Below, piece after piece: positions 1-9,025 of a DNA stretch of 33,459 nt (positions are counted from its first letter, which is position 1; each line of letters starts with the position of its first letter). Source of the DNA: Bradyrhizobium sp. JYMT SZCCT0428 (lineage in GTDB: Bacteria; Pseudomonadota; Alphaproteobacteria; Rhizobiales; Xanthobacteraceae). A program made the translations under genes and the position numbers. The stretch is taken from contig NZ_JAFCLS010000070.1 in the NCBI RefSeq assembly GCF_018131075.1, forward strand, positions 1-33,459, given 5' to 3'. The notes under the pieces were generated by a model, which ran no database searches, had not been told where the DNA came from, and saw only the letters and a list, made by a program, of their open reading frames with translations.

Positions 1-100
1 TCGAAGGATGAATCGGCCACAGGCCGGGCCGTCGTCCTTCGAGGCGCGCAAGAGCGCGCACCTCCCGAGCGAACGCACTTGCGTTCGTCCGGGGATGACG
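1..100. repeat. Diverged palindromic intergenic repeat, partial doublet
   Basis: Bases 1-10 (TCGAAGGATG) match one end of the palindromic repeat seen at 21526-21569. Bases 31-60 (GTCGTCCTTCGAGG and following) start an inverted copy that has diverged. A further small hairpin (GAACGCACTTGCGTTC, 71-86) follows and the block ends in GGGGATGACGGG. The head-to-head layout resembles a REPIN-style doublet. The left copy is cut by the window edge. The rest up to 195 holds no gene that I can support. Confidence 0.5.
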
Positions 101-195
101 GGTTGAGAGCTGAGCGCTTCACGCGCAATGACGGCGGCAGCTGTTTGACATCGGAATCAGCAACAGGCGCGAGCACGCGAGTGCTCCCACACCGA

Positions 196-1092
196 TCAAA
201 TCACTTCGAGCACCAGCTCCATCGTCATCAGCACCGGATTGTCGCCGCGCATCAGTCGGCCTTCGGCGATGCCGCCGAGATAGTCCACCAGCGCGATATC
301 CAGCGTCGCCTCCAACGTACCGTCGGCGGTTGACACGATGGTGCCGGAACGGATCGCAAGCTCGGTCGCGAACGGCACGACGGATCGGCCATCGGTGAAC
401 TGCGCGCCGATCGTGCTGCCGACCCCGCCATGAATCCGGGCCTGAAAGATTCCGTGCTGCCGGCAAAAAGCTTCCAGCGCGCACGCGAAATCCTGGTTCG
501 GCCGCAAGCGCAGCGCAAAGGCCCGGCTCGTGGTGGTGGCATCGGTCGTCGCGCGAGCGACAGGCCCGAACAATTTGAAATTGGTCTCGTTATCCACCTC
601 GGCGGTGAAGACAGCGCCATCGATCCCGAACGCTTCCACCGCGAACGGCTCGGCGACGATGCTCTCCTCGGGCAGGATATGACCGCCATGCAGGTCACCA
701 TCGGTCTCGGTCCACAGGCCGTGGCAATGGAAGAACGGCGCGCCGTCGCGCTCGCCAACAGTCATCGCCGCGAACTTGAGCTGCGTGACGCCTTCGGGCC
801 GGAAGGTGTCGCTGTAGAACGCGGCATTGGCGCCGGTCTTGGACAGCGCCGGCATCACATAGGCAAACGGCCCGAGCGCCCCGCCCCGCATGCTCAGCAC
901 GCCGCCGGCAAATCCGGCCTCGGCAAAGCCGCGACGCGCGGCTTCCAGCAGCGGCAGGCCGGCCTGCAGCGTGAACGAGGATGCGCGGCCGCGCGCCTCG
1001 ACCCACTGGATGCGTTCAGGGTTGGGCGGACCGGGCTGGACGATGCTGCGCATCGGCTCGGGCGCCGGCCGATTTGCCTTCGCCGCCGTCAT
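196..1092 (-). CDS. Tandem PCC/DUF296 domain protein
   Basis: A 298-residue protein with two copies of the PCC/DUF296 fold. The first spans about residues 35-150 and contains HCHGLWTETDGDLHGGHILP, the metal-site-like signature of the family. The second spans about 180-298 and contains ARIHGGVGSTIG and a YLGG/EGRLMRG segment near the end. DUF296 domains occur in plant AT-hook proteins and in stand-alone bacterial proteins of unclear role. No signal peptide is visible, so it is probably cytosolic. The ATG overlaps the stop of the upstream acyl-CoA ligase by four bases (ATGA), so the two are almost certainly co-translated. That context suggests a role linked to acyl-CoA or aromatic-acid metabolism, but this is inference. 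Family assignment is fairly sure; function is unknown. Confidence 0.75.
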   Translation of the reverse strand: MTAAKANRPAPEPMRSIVQPGPPNPERIQWVEARGRASSFTLQAGLPLLEAARRGFAEAGFAGGVLSMRGGALGPFAYVMPALSKTGANAAFYSDTFRPEGVTQLKFAAMTVGERDGAPFFHCHGLWTETDGDLHGGHILPEESIVAEPFAVEAFGIDGAVFTAEVDNETNFKLFGPVARATTDATTTSRAFALRLRPNQDFACALEAFCRQHGIFQARIHGGVGSTIGAQFTDGRSVVPFATELAIRSGTIVSTADGTLEATLDIALVDYLGGIAEGRLMRGDNPVLMTMELVLEVI

Positions 1093-2729
1093 CGTGGCGC
1101 GTCTTCCTTGGTAAGATCGAGCAGCCCGCGCGCCTCAAGTTCGTCGCGCACCAGCCGTTTGGGAATCTTGCCGTAGCCGGACTTCGGCAACGCCTCCCAG
1201 AAGAAGAAACGCTTCGGCATCTTGTAGCGCGGCACCTTCGGCGACAGGAACGCGGCGAGCTCGGCTTCGCTCACCGCTGCGGCACCCTCGCGCGGGACGC
1301 AGACGGCAACGCCGACCTCGCCCCAGAACGGGTCGGGCACCCCAAGCACGGCGACCTCGCCGATCCCGGGATGGGTCAAAATCTTCTCCTCGACCTCGCG
1401 CGGATAGATGTTGGAGCCGCCCGAGATGTACATGTCGGAGGCGCGGCCGGTGATGTAGAGAAAACCTTCCTCGTCCATATGGCCGAGATCGCCGGTGCGG
1501 AACCAGCCATCGCGAAACGCCTTCGCGTTGGCATCGGGGTTGTCGTAATAGCCGGCGAACACGGCGGGGCCGATCACGCAGATCTCGCCGGTCTCGAAGG
1601 CTTTAAGTTCGCGCCCGTCATCGCCCTGGATCGAGACCTGCATGCCCGTGCGCTCGAAGCCGCAGGTGCCGATCCGCGCATGCGGGCTGTCCTCGGGATC
1701 ATGCAGATTGGCCGGCATGACCGTGATGTTGCCGGTGACTTCGCCGAGCCCGAAATACTGCACCAGCACCTTGCCCAGCTTGTTCAGCGCGGCCTTCTGG
1801 TCCTCGCGGTACATCGGCGCGCCGGCATAGATGATGAAGCGGAGCGAGGAATGATCGTAGCGGTCGACCGCGGGATGCTCGACCATCATCTTCAGAATGG
1901 TCGGCACCGTGAAAATGTTGCTGACGCGGTGCGCCTCGATCAGCCGGAACGCCTCGTTGATATCGAATTTTTCCGACGGCAGCAGGATAGTCGGCACCCC
2001 GCGCGCGGCCTGCACCAGTTGGTGCACGCCGGCGCCATGCGACAGCGGCGCCACCACCAGCGAAGCGTCCTGCTCGGTGGTGCCGGGCATCAGGTCGGCG
2101 AGATGGTTGGTGACCACAAAGGCCATCTGGCCATGGGTCAGCACCGCGGCCTTGGACCGTCCCGTGGTGCCGGAGGTGAAGAAGAACCAGCAGGGGTCGT
2201 TATAGTCGACCGCGGTATTGGCAAAACTCTCGCCGGCATGCGCCGCAATGGCGGCACTGACGGATTGCTCGCCAAAGCTGCCCTCGCCGATCCGCCAGAT
2301 GAACTCCAGCGCCGGGTTGGCGACCGCGGCCGCATGCTCCGGGAAATCGCCGTGGCACAAAAATCCTTTGGCGCCGGAGGCGGTCGCGAGATAAGCGACC
2401 TCGTCCGGCATCAAGCGGAAATTGGTCGGCACCCAGACCACGCCGAGCCGGAACGCGGCAAACATCGACCAGAACATCTCGTCGCAATTTTTGGAATGGA
2501 CCAGCAGCCGGTCGCCCTTGACGAGGCCGCGTTCGGCAAGCGCCGCTGAAAGCGCCGAGACCGCGCGGTCGATCTCGCGCCAGGTCCAGGTCCGGTCGCC
2601 GTAGATAAAGCCGGTGCAATCGCCATGGCGGCGGGCGTTCTGGGTCACCAGATGCGCCAGATTCATCACCCGGTTCGACATCCGCTCGAGGCCACCGCGC
2701 GGCGCGGCTGCGGTTGCGGTTCCCGTCAT
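1089..2729 (-). CDS. AMP-dependent acyl-CoA synthetase/ligase
   Basis: An ANL-superfamily enzyme of 546 residues that activates a carboxylic acid as acyl-AMP and then transfers it to CoA. Visible motifs are the phosphate loop TSGTTGRSKAAVLTH (about residues 185-199), the YFGLGEVTG adenine motif, GWFRTGDLG with the ribose-binding Asp, and the C-terminal PKSGYGKIPKR containing the catalytic Lys. Length is normal for the family. The start chosen is the ATG at 2729; a GTG 21 bases upstream (2750) is in frame but has no better ribosome site. There is no signal peptide. The substrate cannot be read from sequence; similar proteins are labelled long-chain fatty acid or aromatic acid CoA ligases. It is the first gene of a two-gene operon with the tandem DUF296 protein. 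Confidence 0.9.
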   Translation of the reverse strand: MTGTATAAAPRGGLERMSNRVMNLAHLVTQNARRHGDCTGFIYGDRTWTWREIDRAVSALSAALAERGLVKGDRLLVHSKNCDEMFWSMFAAFRLGVVWVPTNFRLMPDEVAYLATASGAKGFLCHGDFPEHAAAVANPALEFIWRIGEGSFGEQSVSAAIAAHAGESFANTAVDYNDPCWFFFTSGTTGRSKAAVLTHGQMAFVVTNHLADLMPGTTEQDASLVVAPLSHGAGVHQLVQAARGVPTILLPSEKFDINEAFRLIEAHRVSNIFTVPTILKMMVEHPAVDRYDHSSLRFIIYAGAPMYREDQKAALNKLGKVLVQYFGLGEVTGNITVMPANLHDPEDSPHARIGTCGFERTGMQVSIQGDDGRELKAFETGEICVIGPAVFAGYYDNPDANAKAFRDGWFRTGDLGHMDEEGFLYITGRASDMYISGGSNIYPREVEEKILTHPGIGEVAVLGVPDPFWGEVGVAVCVPREGAAAVSEAELAAFLSPKVPRYKMPKRFFFWEALPKSGYGKIPKRLVRDELEARGLLDLTKEDAPR

Positions 2730-2941
2730 ATCGGCACCGCCGCACTGCACAAGGCAAGCGAAATTATCATCGTCACGCTTCTCAAACCTGATCTGAACGT
2801 CCCGGCCGGACGTTAGCAGAAAGCCCGGCCTCTGCCAGCGCGTCCACGCGTCCCTGTCCTGGTTCCGGCTGCGTGCTTATAGACGCGGCTCAAGGGCTGG
2901 CTCATGGTGCCCTCAGCCAAAAACGCCGCTGGGAGATCATG

Positions 2942-3070
2942 ATGGCCAATGAAAAAGGCCCGAACATCAAAAAGAAGCAGAAATGCAAGAATTGCGAGGG
3001 CAAGGGCCTGGTGAAGAAGGGCGACAACGTCGTGAAATGCCAGCGCTGCAAGGGGACCGGCGTGCGCTGA
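2942..3070 (+). CDS. Small CxxCxGxG zinc-ribbon protein
   Basis: A 42-residue, Lys-rich protein with two CxxCxGxG motifs: CKNCEGKG near residue 15 and CQRCKGTG near the C-terminus. These are the zinc-binding repeats of the DnaJ central domain, here standing alone as a minimal two-motif ribbon. The second of two adjacent ATGs (2939 and 2942) is preferred because GGAGA at 2932-2936 then lies five bases upstream. The upstream extension to 2873 has no support. Stand-alone proteins of this type are annotated in Rhizobiales as hypothetical or DnaJ-like; binding to a chaperone client or nucleic acid is only a guess. Confidence 0.7.
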   Translation: MANEKGPNIKKKQKCKNCEGKGLVKKGDNVVKCQRCKGTGVR

Positions 3071-3149
3071 CTTCCCGATTTCCCACGCCGAAACAGACCG
3101 GCGGGTCCCCGGGGCAATCCTGTCGCCATCGTCACCGCGCGGCCACCCA

Positions 3150-3177
3150 GGCCTGCCGATGAGAAAGCCGGCAGGCC
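3150..3177. terminator. Hairpin between convergent genes
   Basis: GGCCTGCCG at 3150-3158 pairs perfectly with CGGCAGGCC at 3169-3177 across a 10-base loop. It sits between the convergent zinc-ribbon and SPW genes. There is no clear T-tract, so a bidirectional terminator is only likely. Confidence 0.4.
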
Positions 3178-3191
3178 CGGTCGCAAGCCAC

Positions 3192-3596
3192 CTACTGCGG
3201 ATGGTTGGCGAGTTCCTGATCGGTCAGGCGCCAATCCTGCCACAGCTGAAGCGCGCCGAGCAGAGCCACGACTGCACCGAGCATCGCGTGCCAGGCCGGC
3301 AGAAACGCGTCGCCGGAATAGCCGAAAACCCACGGTGAAGCGATCAGCCAGAGCCCGAGGGCGATCTCCGCTACCTCCTCCCAGCGCTGCAACGCGACAT
3401 ATTCCAGCTGGGCGAGGCCGAATACCAGCATGCCGACGACGAACGTGTTGAGGATCATGGTGCTGCGATCGGCGGTCATGACCTCGTTGGCCGGCTGCAG
3501 CGGAAACCAGGGCGACACCACGATCAGCACGCCCAGCAGCATGCCGAACCAGTCTTCCCACGATCGATGCTTACTGAAGAAACGAAAGTCCGACAT
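3192..3596 (-). CDS. SPW repeat membrane protein
   Basis: A 134-residue integral membrane protein with four predicted hydrophobic helices arranged as two similar halves. Each half contains the SPW signature (IVVSPWF near residue 30 and IASPWVFGYSG near residue 90), the hallmark of the SPW repeat family found in bacteria and archaea. Its function is unknown. The start at 3596 is chosen over an upstream in-frame start at 3623 because GGGAGG lies six bases before this ATG. The acidic N-terminus with an SWEDW segment probably faces the cytoplasm. It lies alone, about 145 bases upstream of the TPR gene on the same strand, so cotranscription with that gene is possible but not shown. Confidence 0.8.
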   Translation of the reverse strand: MSDFRFFSKHRSWEDWFGMLLGVLIVVSPWFPLQPANEVMTADRSTMILNTFVVGMLVFGLAQLEYVALQRWEEVAEIALGLWLIASPWVFGYSGDAFLPAWHAMLGAVVALLGALQLWQDWRLTDQELANHPQ

Positions 3597-3741
3597 AGTA
3601 AACCTCCCATTGAAAAGAGGCATACGTCAGCGGCCGGCGATACCTGACATTTCCGATCTCGAACCATATCCGGCCGCATCGGGGCGTATGTCTTGCAAAG
3701 GACGTAGGTACACCCTAACCGGTTGCAAGACCACGAACCAT

Positions 3742-4686
3742 CTATTGGACTGCGCCAAGTTGCTGCAGGCCGTCGCGGGCGGTGCGCAGGCTGGGATTGA
3801 TCTCCAGGGCTTTGCGGAAATCCACGACCGCGCCGGCCTTGTCGCCCAGCCGCATCTTGGCGTGGCCGCGGTTGTTCCAGGAATAGGCGTCGGCCGGATC
3901 GTATTGCAACGCCTTGTCGTAATCGGCAATGCCACGCTTGGTATCGCCCTGGTACAGCCGGATCATGCCGCGGTTGCGCCAGCCCCGCGGATCGGTCGGC
4001 GCGATTTTCGCCGCCGCGCCGTAATCGGCGGCGGCACGCTCCAGCTGCTCGGTATCGCGATAGACATTCCCGCGGTTGATATAGGCCAGCACGTCAGGCT
4101 TCAGCTTGATCTGCATGCTGTAGTCGGCGATCGCACGGGCCGTATCGCGCTTGCGATGATGGAGATAGCCGCGATTGCCGTAGGCGATGGCGAGCGACGG
4201 GTTGTGTTTGATGGCGGCGTCGAAGTCGGTCAGCGCACGGTCGAGCTCGCCCTTGCCGAACCAGGCGTCGCCGCGGTTGTTGTAGGCCAAAGCGAAGGTC
4301 GGATCGATGCGGATCGCCGCGTCATAGTCGGCCATGGCGTGATCGAGATCGCGCTTGAAGGCATAGACCCGTCCGCGATTGGTATAGGCGCAGGCATAGT
4401 CCGGATCGAGCTTGATCGCCTCATTGAGATCGGCCATGGCGGCGTCGAGCTCACGCTTCTCGGTAAGGCCGTGGCCGCGGTTGCAATAGGCGCCGGCGAG
4501 CCTCTTGCCGGTCTCGGTCTTGCCATCGATCACGACGCTGCACGCCGTCACCCTTTCATTCGGCGCCGTGGTTGTGCCGACGCAGGCCTGCCAGTTCCGG
4601 TCGCCTTCGGCGGATGCGGCTGGCGGTTCCGTGAACGTCAGGGATGCGCCCAGCAGCGAAACGGTCAGGCAAGTCAAAATTCGCAT
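3742..4686 (-). CDS. Exported tetratricopeptide repeat protein
   Basis: A 314-residue protein with a Sec signal peptide (residues 1-26, probable cleavage after PPAASA), a short Cys-containing linker (C36 and C49, possibly a disulfide), then about seven consecutive 34-residue TPR units. Each carries the typical YxNRGxxY...A..DYd.AI...P pattern, as in AYTNRGRVYAFKRDLDHAMA. TPR arrays are protein-binding solenoids. The leader puts this one in the periplasm, where such proteins often act as assembly scaffolds. No catalytic domain is present. The partner is unknown and the neighbours do not reveal it. Confidence 0.85.
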   Translation of the reverse strand: MRILTCLTVSLLGASLTFTEPPAASAEGDRNWQACVGTTTAPNERVTACSVVIDGKTETGKRLAGAYCNRGHGLTEKRELDAAMADLNEAIKLDPDYACAYTNRGRVYAFKRDLDHAMADYDAAIRIDPTFALAYNNRGDAWFGKGELDRALTDFDAAIKHNPSLAIAYGNRGYLHHRKRDTARAIADYSMQIKLKPDVLAYINRGNVYRDTEQLERAAADYGAAAKIAPTDPRGWRNRGMIRLYQGDTKRGIADYDKALQYDPADAYSWNNRGHAKMRLGDKAGAVVDFRKALEINPSLRTARDGLQQLGAVQ

Positions 4687-4784
4687 GATGTCACCCCGGC
4701 CAGCGATTTCCCCGTTGGTCGCTCGTTTGCATCACGGGGTTCACATGCCTAGATGAATGAAATGAACCGCATGGGAACCCCTCG

Positions 4785-5054
4785 ATGGCCGTCCGCGACA
4801 ACAAAGCCCAAAACCGCTTCGAACTCGACATCGAGGGTGCGGTAGCATTTGCGAATTATCGGCTGACCCCGTCGGCTGTTATCATCACCCATACCGAGAC
4901 GCCGAGGGCGCTGCGCGGCCGCGGCATTGCCTCCGAACTGGTCAAGGGCGCGCTGGAATTGATCCGCGCCGACGGCCACAAGGTGATCGCCGGCTGCGGT
5001 TTTGTTGTCGACTACCTGCGCAAGAATCCGCAGTTCGCCGATTTGACGGGATAG
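4785..5054 (+). CDS. Small GNAT N-acetyltransferase (YjdJ-like)
   Basis: An 89-residue single-domain member of the short GCN5-related acetyltransferases (Gcn5 N-acetyltransferase-like, YjdJ family). The acetyl-CoA pyrophosphate loop is read as LRGRGIASELVKGAL (about residues 42-56), and the C-terminal part has the family pattern of a conserved Cys (AGCGFVVDYLRKNPQFADL). Family length is usually 90-100 residues, so it is complete. The acceptor is unknown; these small enzymes are thought to modify proteins or small amines. It is divergent from the TPR gene, sharing an upstream region of about 100 bases, and convergent with the FAH-like gene. Confidence 0.85.
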   Translation: MAVRDNKAQNRFELDIEGAVAFANYRLTPSAVIITHTETPRALRGRGIASELVKGALELIRADGHKVIAGCGFVVDYLRKNPQFADLTG

Positions 5055-5074
5055 TCTCTCGCCGGGACGAAGAC

Positions 5075-5863
<789 letters not shown>

Positions 5864-5943
5864 GACGATCTCCTTGGTTCACGTTTCTCGTTCAGGCCGT
5901 CTCTATAGCCTTTTCGCACAAATTGCATGGCACCTGCGCTTTG

Positions 5944-5954
5944 CTGCATTGCAG
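5944..5954. promoter_or_regulatory. CTGC-N3-GCAG palindrome upstream of first DUF1127 gene
   Basis: CTGCATTGCAG lies 80 bases before the DUF1127 start at 6035 and also 80 bases before the divergent FAH-like start. A near copy lies 72 bases before the second DUF1127 gene (10098-10108). The pattern matches the CTGC-N3/4-GCAG operator described for the PHB regulator PhaR; binding here is inferred. Confidence 0.35.
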
Positions 5955-6034
5955 TGAACCGCGTCGCCGCAGCTTGCGACCAACGGCCATCAGCACCGCA
6001 AAGGTGCCTCTCACATCCCGAATAGGAAAAGACC

Positions 6035-6199
6035 ATGTTGATCTCTCTGATTGCCGCCATCAGGCGATACGCTCGCTACCGGTCCGAACTCGCGAGCATG
6101 AGCCAGCTTGACGATCGTTTGCTCCGCGACATCGGCATCAGCCGCGCCGACCTTGCTAACTCTGCCCCGCGCTACACCGGGCGCCGGCCGTATCCCTGA
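6035..6199 (+). CDS. DUF1127 small protein
   Basis: A 54-residue basic protein with the DUF1127 signature LDDRLLRDIGISRADL in its second half, preceded by an amphipathic RRYARYRSEL helix. DUF1127 proteins are short, Arg-rich alphaproteobacterial and enterobacterial proteins. Some family members have been linked to RNA turnover and to phosphate or carbon physiology, but this one is unassigned. It starts with ATG after AATAGGAAAAGACC, a weak ribosome site. A strong terminator hairpin follows 30 bases after the stop. A paralogue lies at 10181-10333. Confidence 0.85.
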   Translation: MLISLIAAIRRYARYRSELASMSQLDDRLLRDIGISRADLANSAPRYTGRRPYP

Positions 6200-6225
6200 A
6201 CGATCGTTCTCGCCTATCCCAAAAC

Positions 6226-6257
6226 AAAAAAGGCCCGCGTCACCGCGGGCCTTTTGT
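6226..6257. terminator. Bidirectional rho-independent terminator
   Basis: AAGGCCCGCG (6230-6239) pairs with CGCGGGCCTT (6244-6253) around a TCAC loop. An A-run precedes and TTTTGT follows, so it can serve both the DUF1127 gene (+) and the DUF3597 gene (-). Confidence 0.85.
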
Positions 6258-6278
6258 CTGTTGATCAGAGCGAAAGCG

Positions 6279-6656
6279 TCAGTGCTTGATCTCCGGCGGC
6301 AGCTTGCCGCCATTTGCGGCCAGCTTGGTCATCACCTGCTTGTGCAGCCAGATGTTCATGCTCGCTGAATCGTTGCTGTCGCCGGTATAGCCGAGTTCCT
6401 TGGCGAGCTCCTTGCGCGCCGTGAAGCTCGAATCGATGTCGAGCGCCTTCATCAGATCTACGATCGAGGTGCGCCACGCCAGCTTCTCGCCCTTGTCGGC
6501 CACGGCCTTGTCCAGGATCGGAGCAACATCGATCGTTGCCGCAGGTGCTGCGGATCCGCCGGCGGCAGCTCCGCCTGCAGCCGCTCCGCCGGAAGCTGGC
6601 GCCGCGTCTGCCTTGGTGCCGAAGATCGCGCCCATGATTTTTCCGAAAATGCTCAT
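6279..6656 (-). CDS. DUF3597 domain protein
   Basis: A 125-residue protein with a short N-terminal hydrophobic segment (MSIFGKIMGAIFG), a low-complexity Ala/Gly linker (about residues 18-42) and a C-terminal globular region. That region carries the DUF3597 pattern: DVAPILDKAVADKGEKLAWR, then SIVDLMKALDIDSS and KELAKELGYTGD. Members from other bacteria are annotated as LysM-like or stress-associated, without known activity. The start at 6656 is chosen because GGGAG precedes it at a good distance; an in-frame extension to 6773 has no ribosome site. It is convergent with DUF1127 through a shared terminator. Confidence 0.8.
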   Translation of the reverse strand: MSIFGKIMGAIFGTKADAAPASGGAAAGGAAAGGSAAPAATIDVAPILDKAVADKGEKLAWRTSIVDLMKALDIDSSFTARKELAKELGYTGDSNDSASMNIWLHKQVMTKLAANGGKLPPEIKH

Positions 6657-6952
6657 CGTTGGCTCCCAGTGGAATTGAATAGGTATGTCGCTAATGGCAC
6701 TGTTTGACCGGCAGTACCAGGCCGGGCTCGCCTTGTAGTTTAGCCAGCCAATTGTGGCTTGCCAATGAAACATTCACCGAAGCGTGAGTGCTATTGTCCC
6801 GGTTTGGGGGTACCCTGCTGGCTCAGTTCGCGACATGGCCAGTTATTCTTCCCTGTCTTCGCGTCTGGCCTGATCGTGATCATGTTTGGAAACGGCACGT
6901 TTGCGCCCTCCAGCGAGCGCAAAATGCGGCCGCCAGAGGGAGAACGACGACC

Positions 6953-7882
6953 ATGGCGATTCCAATTCAAGGCACCTCATATCAAGGCAATGTCGCATCT
7001 CTGACGCAGAGCGGACAGGAGACCGCGAACGCGCCAGTGATCCGAACCATCGGCCTTTCCGATTTGCACCGGGCCTTGCAGCTCGGCTGGGAGGATTTCA
7101 AGGCCGTTCCAAGTCATGCCGTTATCCTGTGCGTGATCTATCCCGTGCTCGGATTGGTGCTGGCGCGCACGGTGCTCGGTTACTCGGTGTTGCCGCTGTT
7201 GTTTCCGCTGGCCGCAGGCTTCGCCCTGCTCGGCCCCTTCGCTGCACTGGGCCTGTATGAGATGAGCCGCCGTCGTGAGAGCGGCGCACAGGCGTCCGCG
7301 TTGGATGCGCTCGAGGTGCTGCGCTCGCCCTCGTTCGGCGCCATGCTCGGGCTCGGCGTCCTCCTGCTGGCGTTGTTTGTGACCTGGGTAGCCACCGCGC
7401 AGGCGATCTACATAGCGGCGTTCGGCTATGAAGGCGTGACCGGCATGCGGGATTTCGTGACGCGGGTGCTGACGACGCCGCAAGGTTGGTGGCTGATCGT
7501 GGTCGGCTGTGGCGTTGGCTTCCTGTTCGCCCTCGTTGCGCTCTGCGTCAGCGTCGTATCGTTCCCGTTGATGCTCGATCGCCACGCCGGCGCCGGCGAC
7601 GCGATGGTGACGTCACTGCGCGCGGTCGCGCGAAATCCCGTGCCGATGGCGGTCTGGGGCTTGATCGTGGCGGTGCTGCTGGTCGCAGGAACGCTGCCGT
7701 TCTTCCTTGGCCTTGCCGTGGTCATTCCACTGCTTGGCCACGCCACCTGGCATCTCTACCGGGAAACCATTGAACCGGAACTCAATCCCCAGCCGCTTCC
7801 GCCCCGCGCGCCGCGCGAGCGCAAGCCCGCGGCGGACTTCCCGGCCAATCTGTTTCCCTGGCGGCGCAAGGAAGGCGCATAG
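6953..7882 (+). CDS. DUF2189 integral membrane protein
   Basis: A 309-residue polytopic protein with about six hydrophobic helices between residues 50 and 265. It has the DUF2189 beginning (VIRTIGLSDLHRALQLGWEDFKAVPSHAVILC), the LGPFAALGLYEMSRRRE motif after the second helix, and the closing GHATWHLYRETIEP. The cytoplasmic tail is Pro/Arg rich. Family function is unknown; some relatives are called cytochrome c oxidase subunit I-like, but there are no haem ligands that support this. The start at 6953 is chosen on the GAGGGAG ribosome site; an in-frame extension to 6788 is unsupported. A terminator hairpin follows the stop. Confidence 0.85.
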   Translation: MAIPIQGTSYQGNVASLTQSGQETANAPVIRTIGLSDLHRALQLGWEDFKAVPSHAVILCVIYPVLGLVLARTVLGYSVLPLLFPLAAGFALLGPFAALGLYEMSRRRESGAQASALDALEVLRSPSFGAMLGLGVLLLALFVTWVATAQAIYIAAFGYEGVTGMRDFVTRVLTTPQGWWLIVVGCGVGFLFALVALCVSVVSFPLMLDRHAGAGDAMVTSLRAVARNPVPMAVWGLIVAVLLVAGTLPFFLGLAVVIPLLGHATWHLYRETIEPELNPQPLPPRAPRERKPAADFPANLFPWRRKEGA

Positions 7883-7905
7883 GCCTTACAGCGGGTAGCG
7901 AGATC

Positions 7906-7938
7906 AAACCCGCCGGTCGGTTGTCGACCGGCGGTTTT
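7906..7938 (+). terminator. Rho-independent terminator after DUF2189 gene
   Basis: CGCCGGTCG (7911-7919) pairs with CGACCGGCG (7925-7933), extended by one C-G pair and followed by GTTTTGC. It lies about 25 bases after the DUF2189 stop. Confidence 0.75.
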
Positions 7939-8151
7939 GCGTCCACTCATGCAAGCATTGCGCTAGACCAACGCCCCACGGCCTCGGCCTTCGGGTTCGG
8001 AATTGCCTATGAATTGAGCGGCCGGGCCGATGACACGTTTGTGTCAGTGCCGACGAAATGCCGGCCTTGTTTTGGCCGCTGTTGCTCCGAACATTCGGTG
8101 TGGTTTCGAGACTAATGTCGATCATGAATCGACTTTGGAGCGAACGACACT

Positions 8152-8967
8152 ATGACCTCTCGCGTTTCTGTTTGGACTTTGGCGCTGGCTGCACTGCTCC
8201 TGACTTCGGCAAGCCCATCGATTGCAGCCCCCTGTGGCACCGGCACGTTTGAGGGCTGGCTCGAAGACTTCAAGAAGGAAGCCGCGGCGAAAGGAATTTC
8301 GCAGTCGGCCATCCAAGCCGGACTGACCGGCGTCGCGCTCGACAAGGCCGTTATTGCGCGAGACCATTCGCAGAAGGTTTTCAGCCAGAGTTTTGAGGAA
8401 TTCTCCGGCCGCATGGTCCCGCCCCGGCTCGCCCGCGGCGCCAACATGCTCAAACAATATGGGTCGGTGCTCGGGCGCATTGAGCAGGCCTATGGCGTGC
8501 CCGGCGAAGTGCTGGTGGCGATCTGGGGTCTGGATACCGATTACGGCGTCAACATCGGAAAATTCCCGACGCTGCGCTCGCTGGCGACGTTGGCCTATGA
8601 CTGCCGTCGCACCGACTTGTTCAAGGCCGAGTTGATGGACGCGCTCCGCATCGTCGAGCGCGGCGATATCGCGCCACAGGATATGCGCGGCGCCTGGGCC
8701 GGTGAAATCGGCCAGACCCAGTTCATGCCGTCGTCCTACGTCAAATATGCGGTCGATTTCGACGGCAATGGCCGCCGCGACCTGCTGCGTAGCGCGCCCG
8801 ATGTGCTGGCCTCGACCGCGAACTACCTTGCAAGCTATGGCTGGCAGCGCGGCAAGGATTGGGAGCCCGGCAGCGCGAATTTCGCCGTGATCCAGCAGTG
8901 GAATAAGAGCGAGGTCTATTCCAAGACCATCGGCTATTTCGCGACGCAGCTTGCGCGTGCGCCCTGA
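8152..8967 (+). CDS. MltB-family lytic murein transglycosylase
   Basis: A 271-residue exported protein with a signal peptide (residues 1-26, cleavage after SIA-A) followed by the SLT_2/MltB domain. Such enzymes cleave peptidoglycan glycan strands and leave 1,6-anhydro ends. Visible landmarks are the helix GVPGEVLVAIWGLDTDYG, the AGEIGQTQFMPSSY substrate-groove motif (about residues 182-196), DFDGNGRRDL, and ASTANYLASYGW. At the position of the catalytic Glu (family pattern WGxETxYG) this protein has Asp128. It lacks the C-terminal peptidoglycan-binding domain that many longer homologues carry, giving the short form. It stands alone, with a hairpin just before its start and a terminator-like hairpin after. 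Confidence 0.88.
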   Translation: MTSRVSVWTLALAALLLTSASPSIAAPCGTGTFEGWLEDFKKEAAAKGISQSAIQAGLTGVALDKAVIARDHSQKVFSQSFEEFSGRMVPPRLARGANMLKQYGSVLGRIEQAYGVPGEVLVAIWGLDTDYGVNIGKFPTLRSLATLAYDCRRTDLFKAELMDALRIVERGDIAPQDMRGAWAGEIGQTQFMPSSYVKYAVDFDGNGRRDLLRSAPDVLASTANYLASYGWQRGKDWEPGSANFAVIQQWNKSEVYSKTIGYFATQLARAP

Positions 8968-8981
8968 AGGGGTCGGGAAAT

Positions 8982-9015
8982 CGGAGGGCCAGGCACCGAG
9001 GCAACAGGCCCTCCG
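8982..9015. terminator. Hairpin between convergent genes
   Basis: CGGAGGGCC (8982-8990) pairs with GGCCCTCCG (9007-9015) across a 16-base loop, between the convergent transglycosylase and small secreted protein genes. No T-tract is present. Confidence 0.45.
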
Positions 9016-9025
9016 CCGGGTACGT

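Noticed and set aside
981..2549. Long plus-strand open frame opposite the acyl-CoA ligase
   Set aside because: It mirrors the ligase and DUF296 genes on the other strand, has low-complexity His/Arg/Gly-rich translation and no family resemblance; a GC-rich shadow frame.
8117..8133. GTCGAT-N5-ATCGAC palindrome before the transglycosylase
   Set aside because: Six-base arms 18 bases before the start could be an operator, but there is no second site or known regulator to support it.
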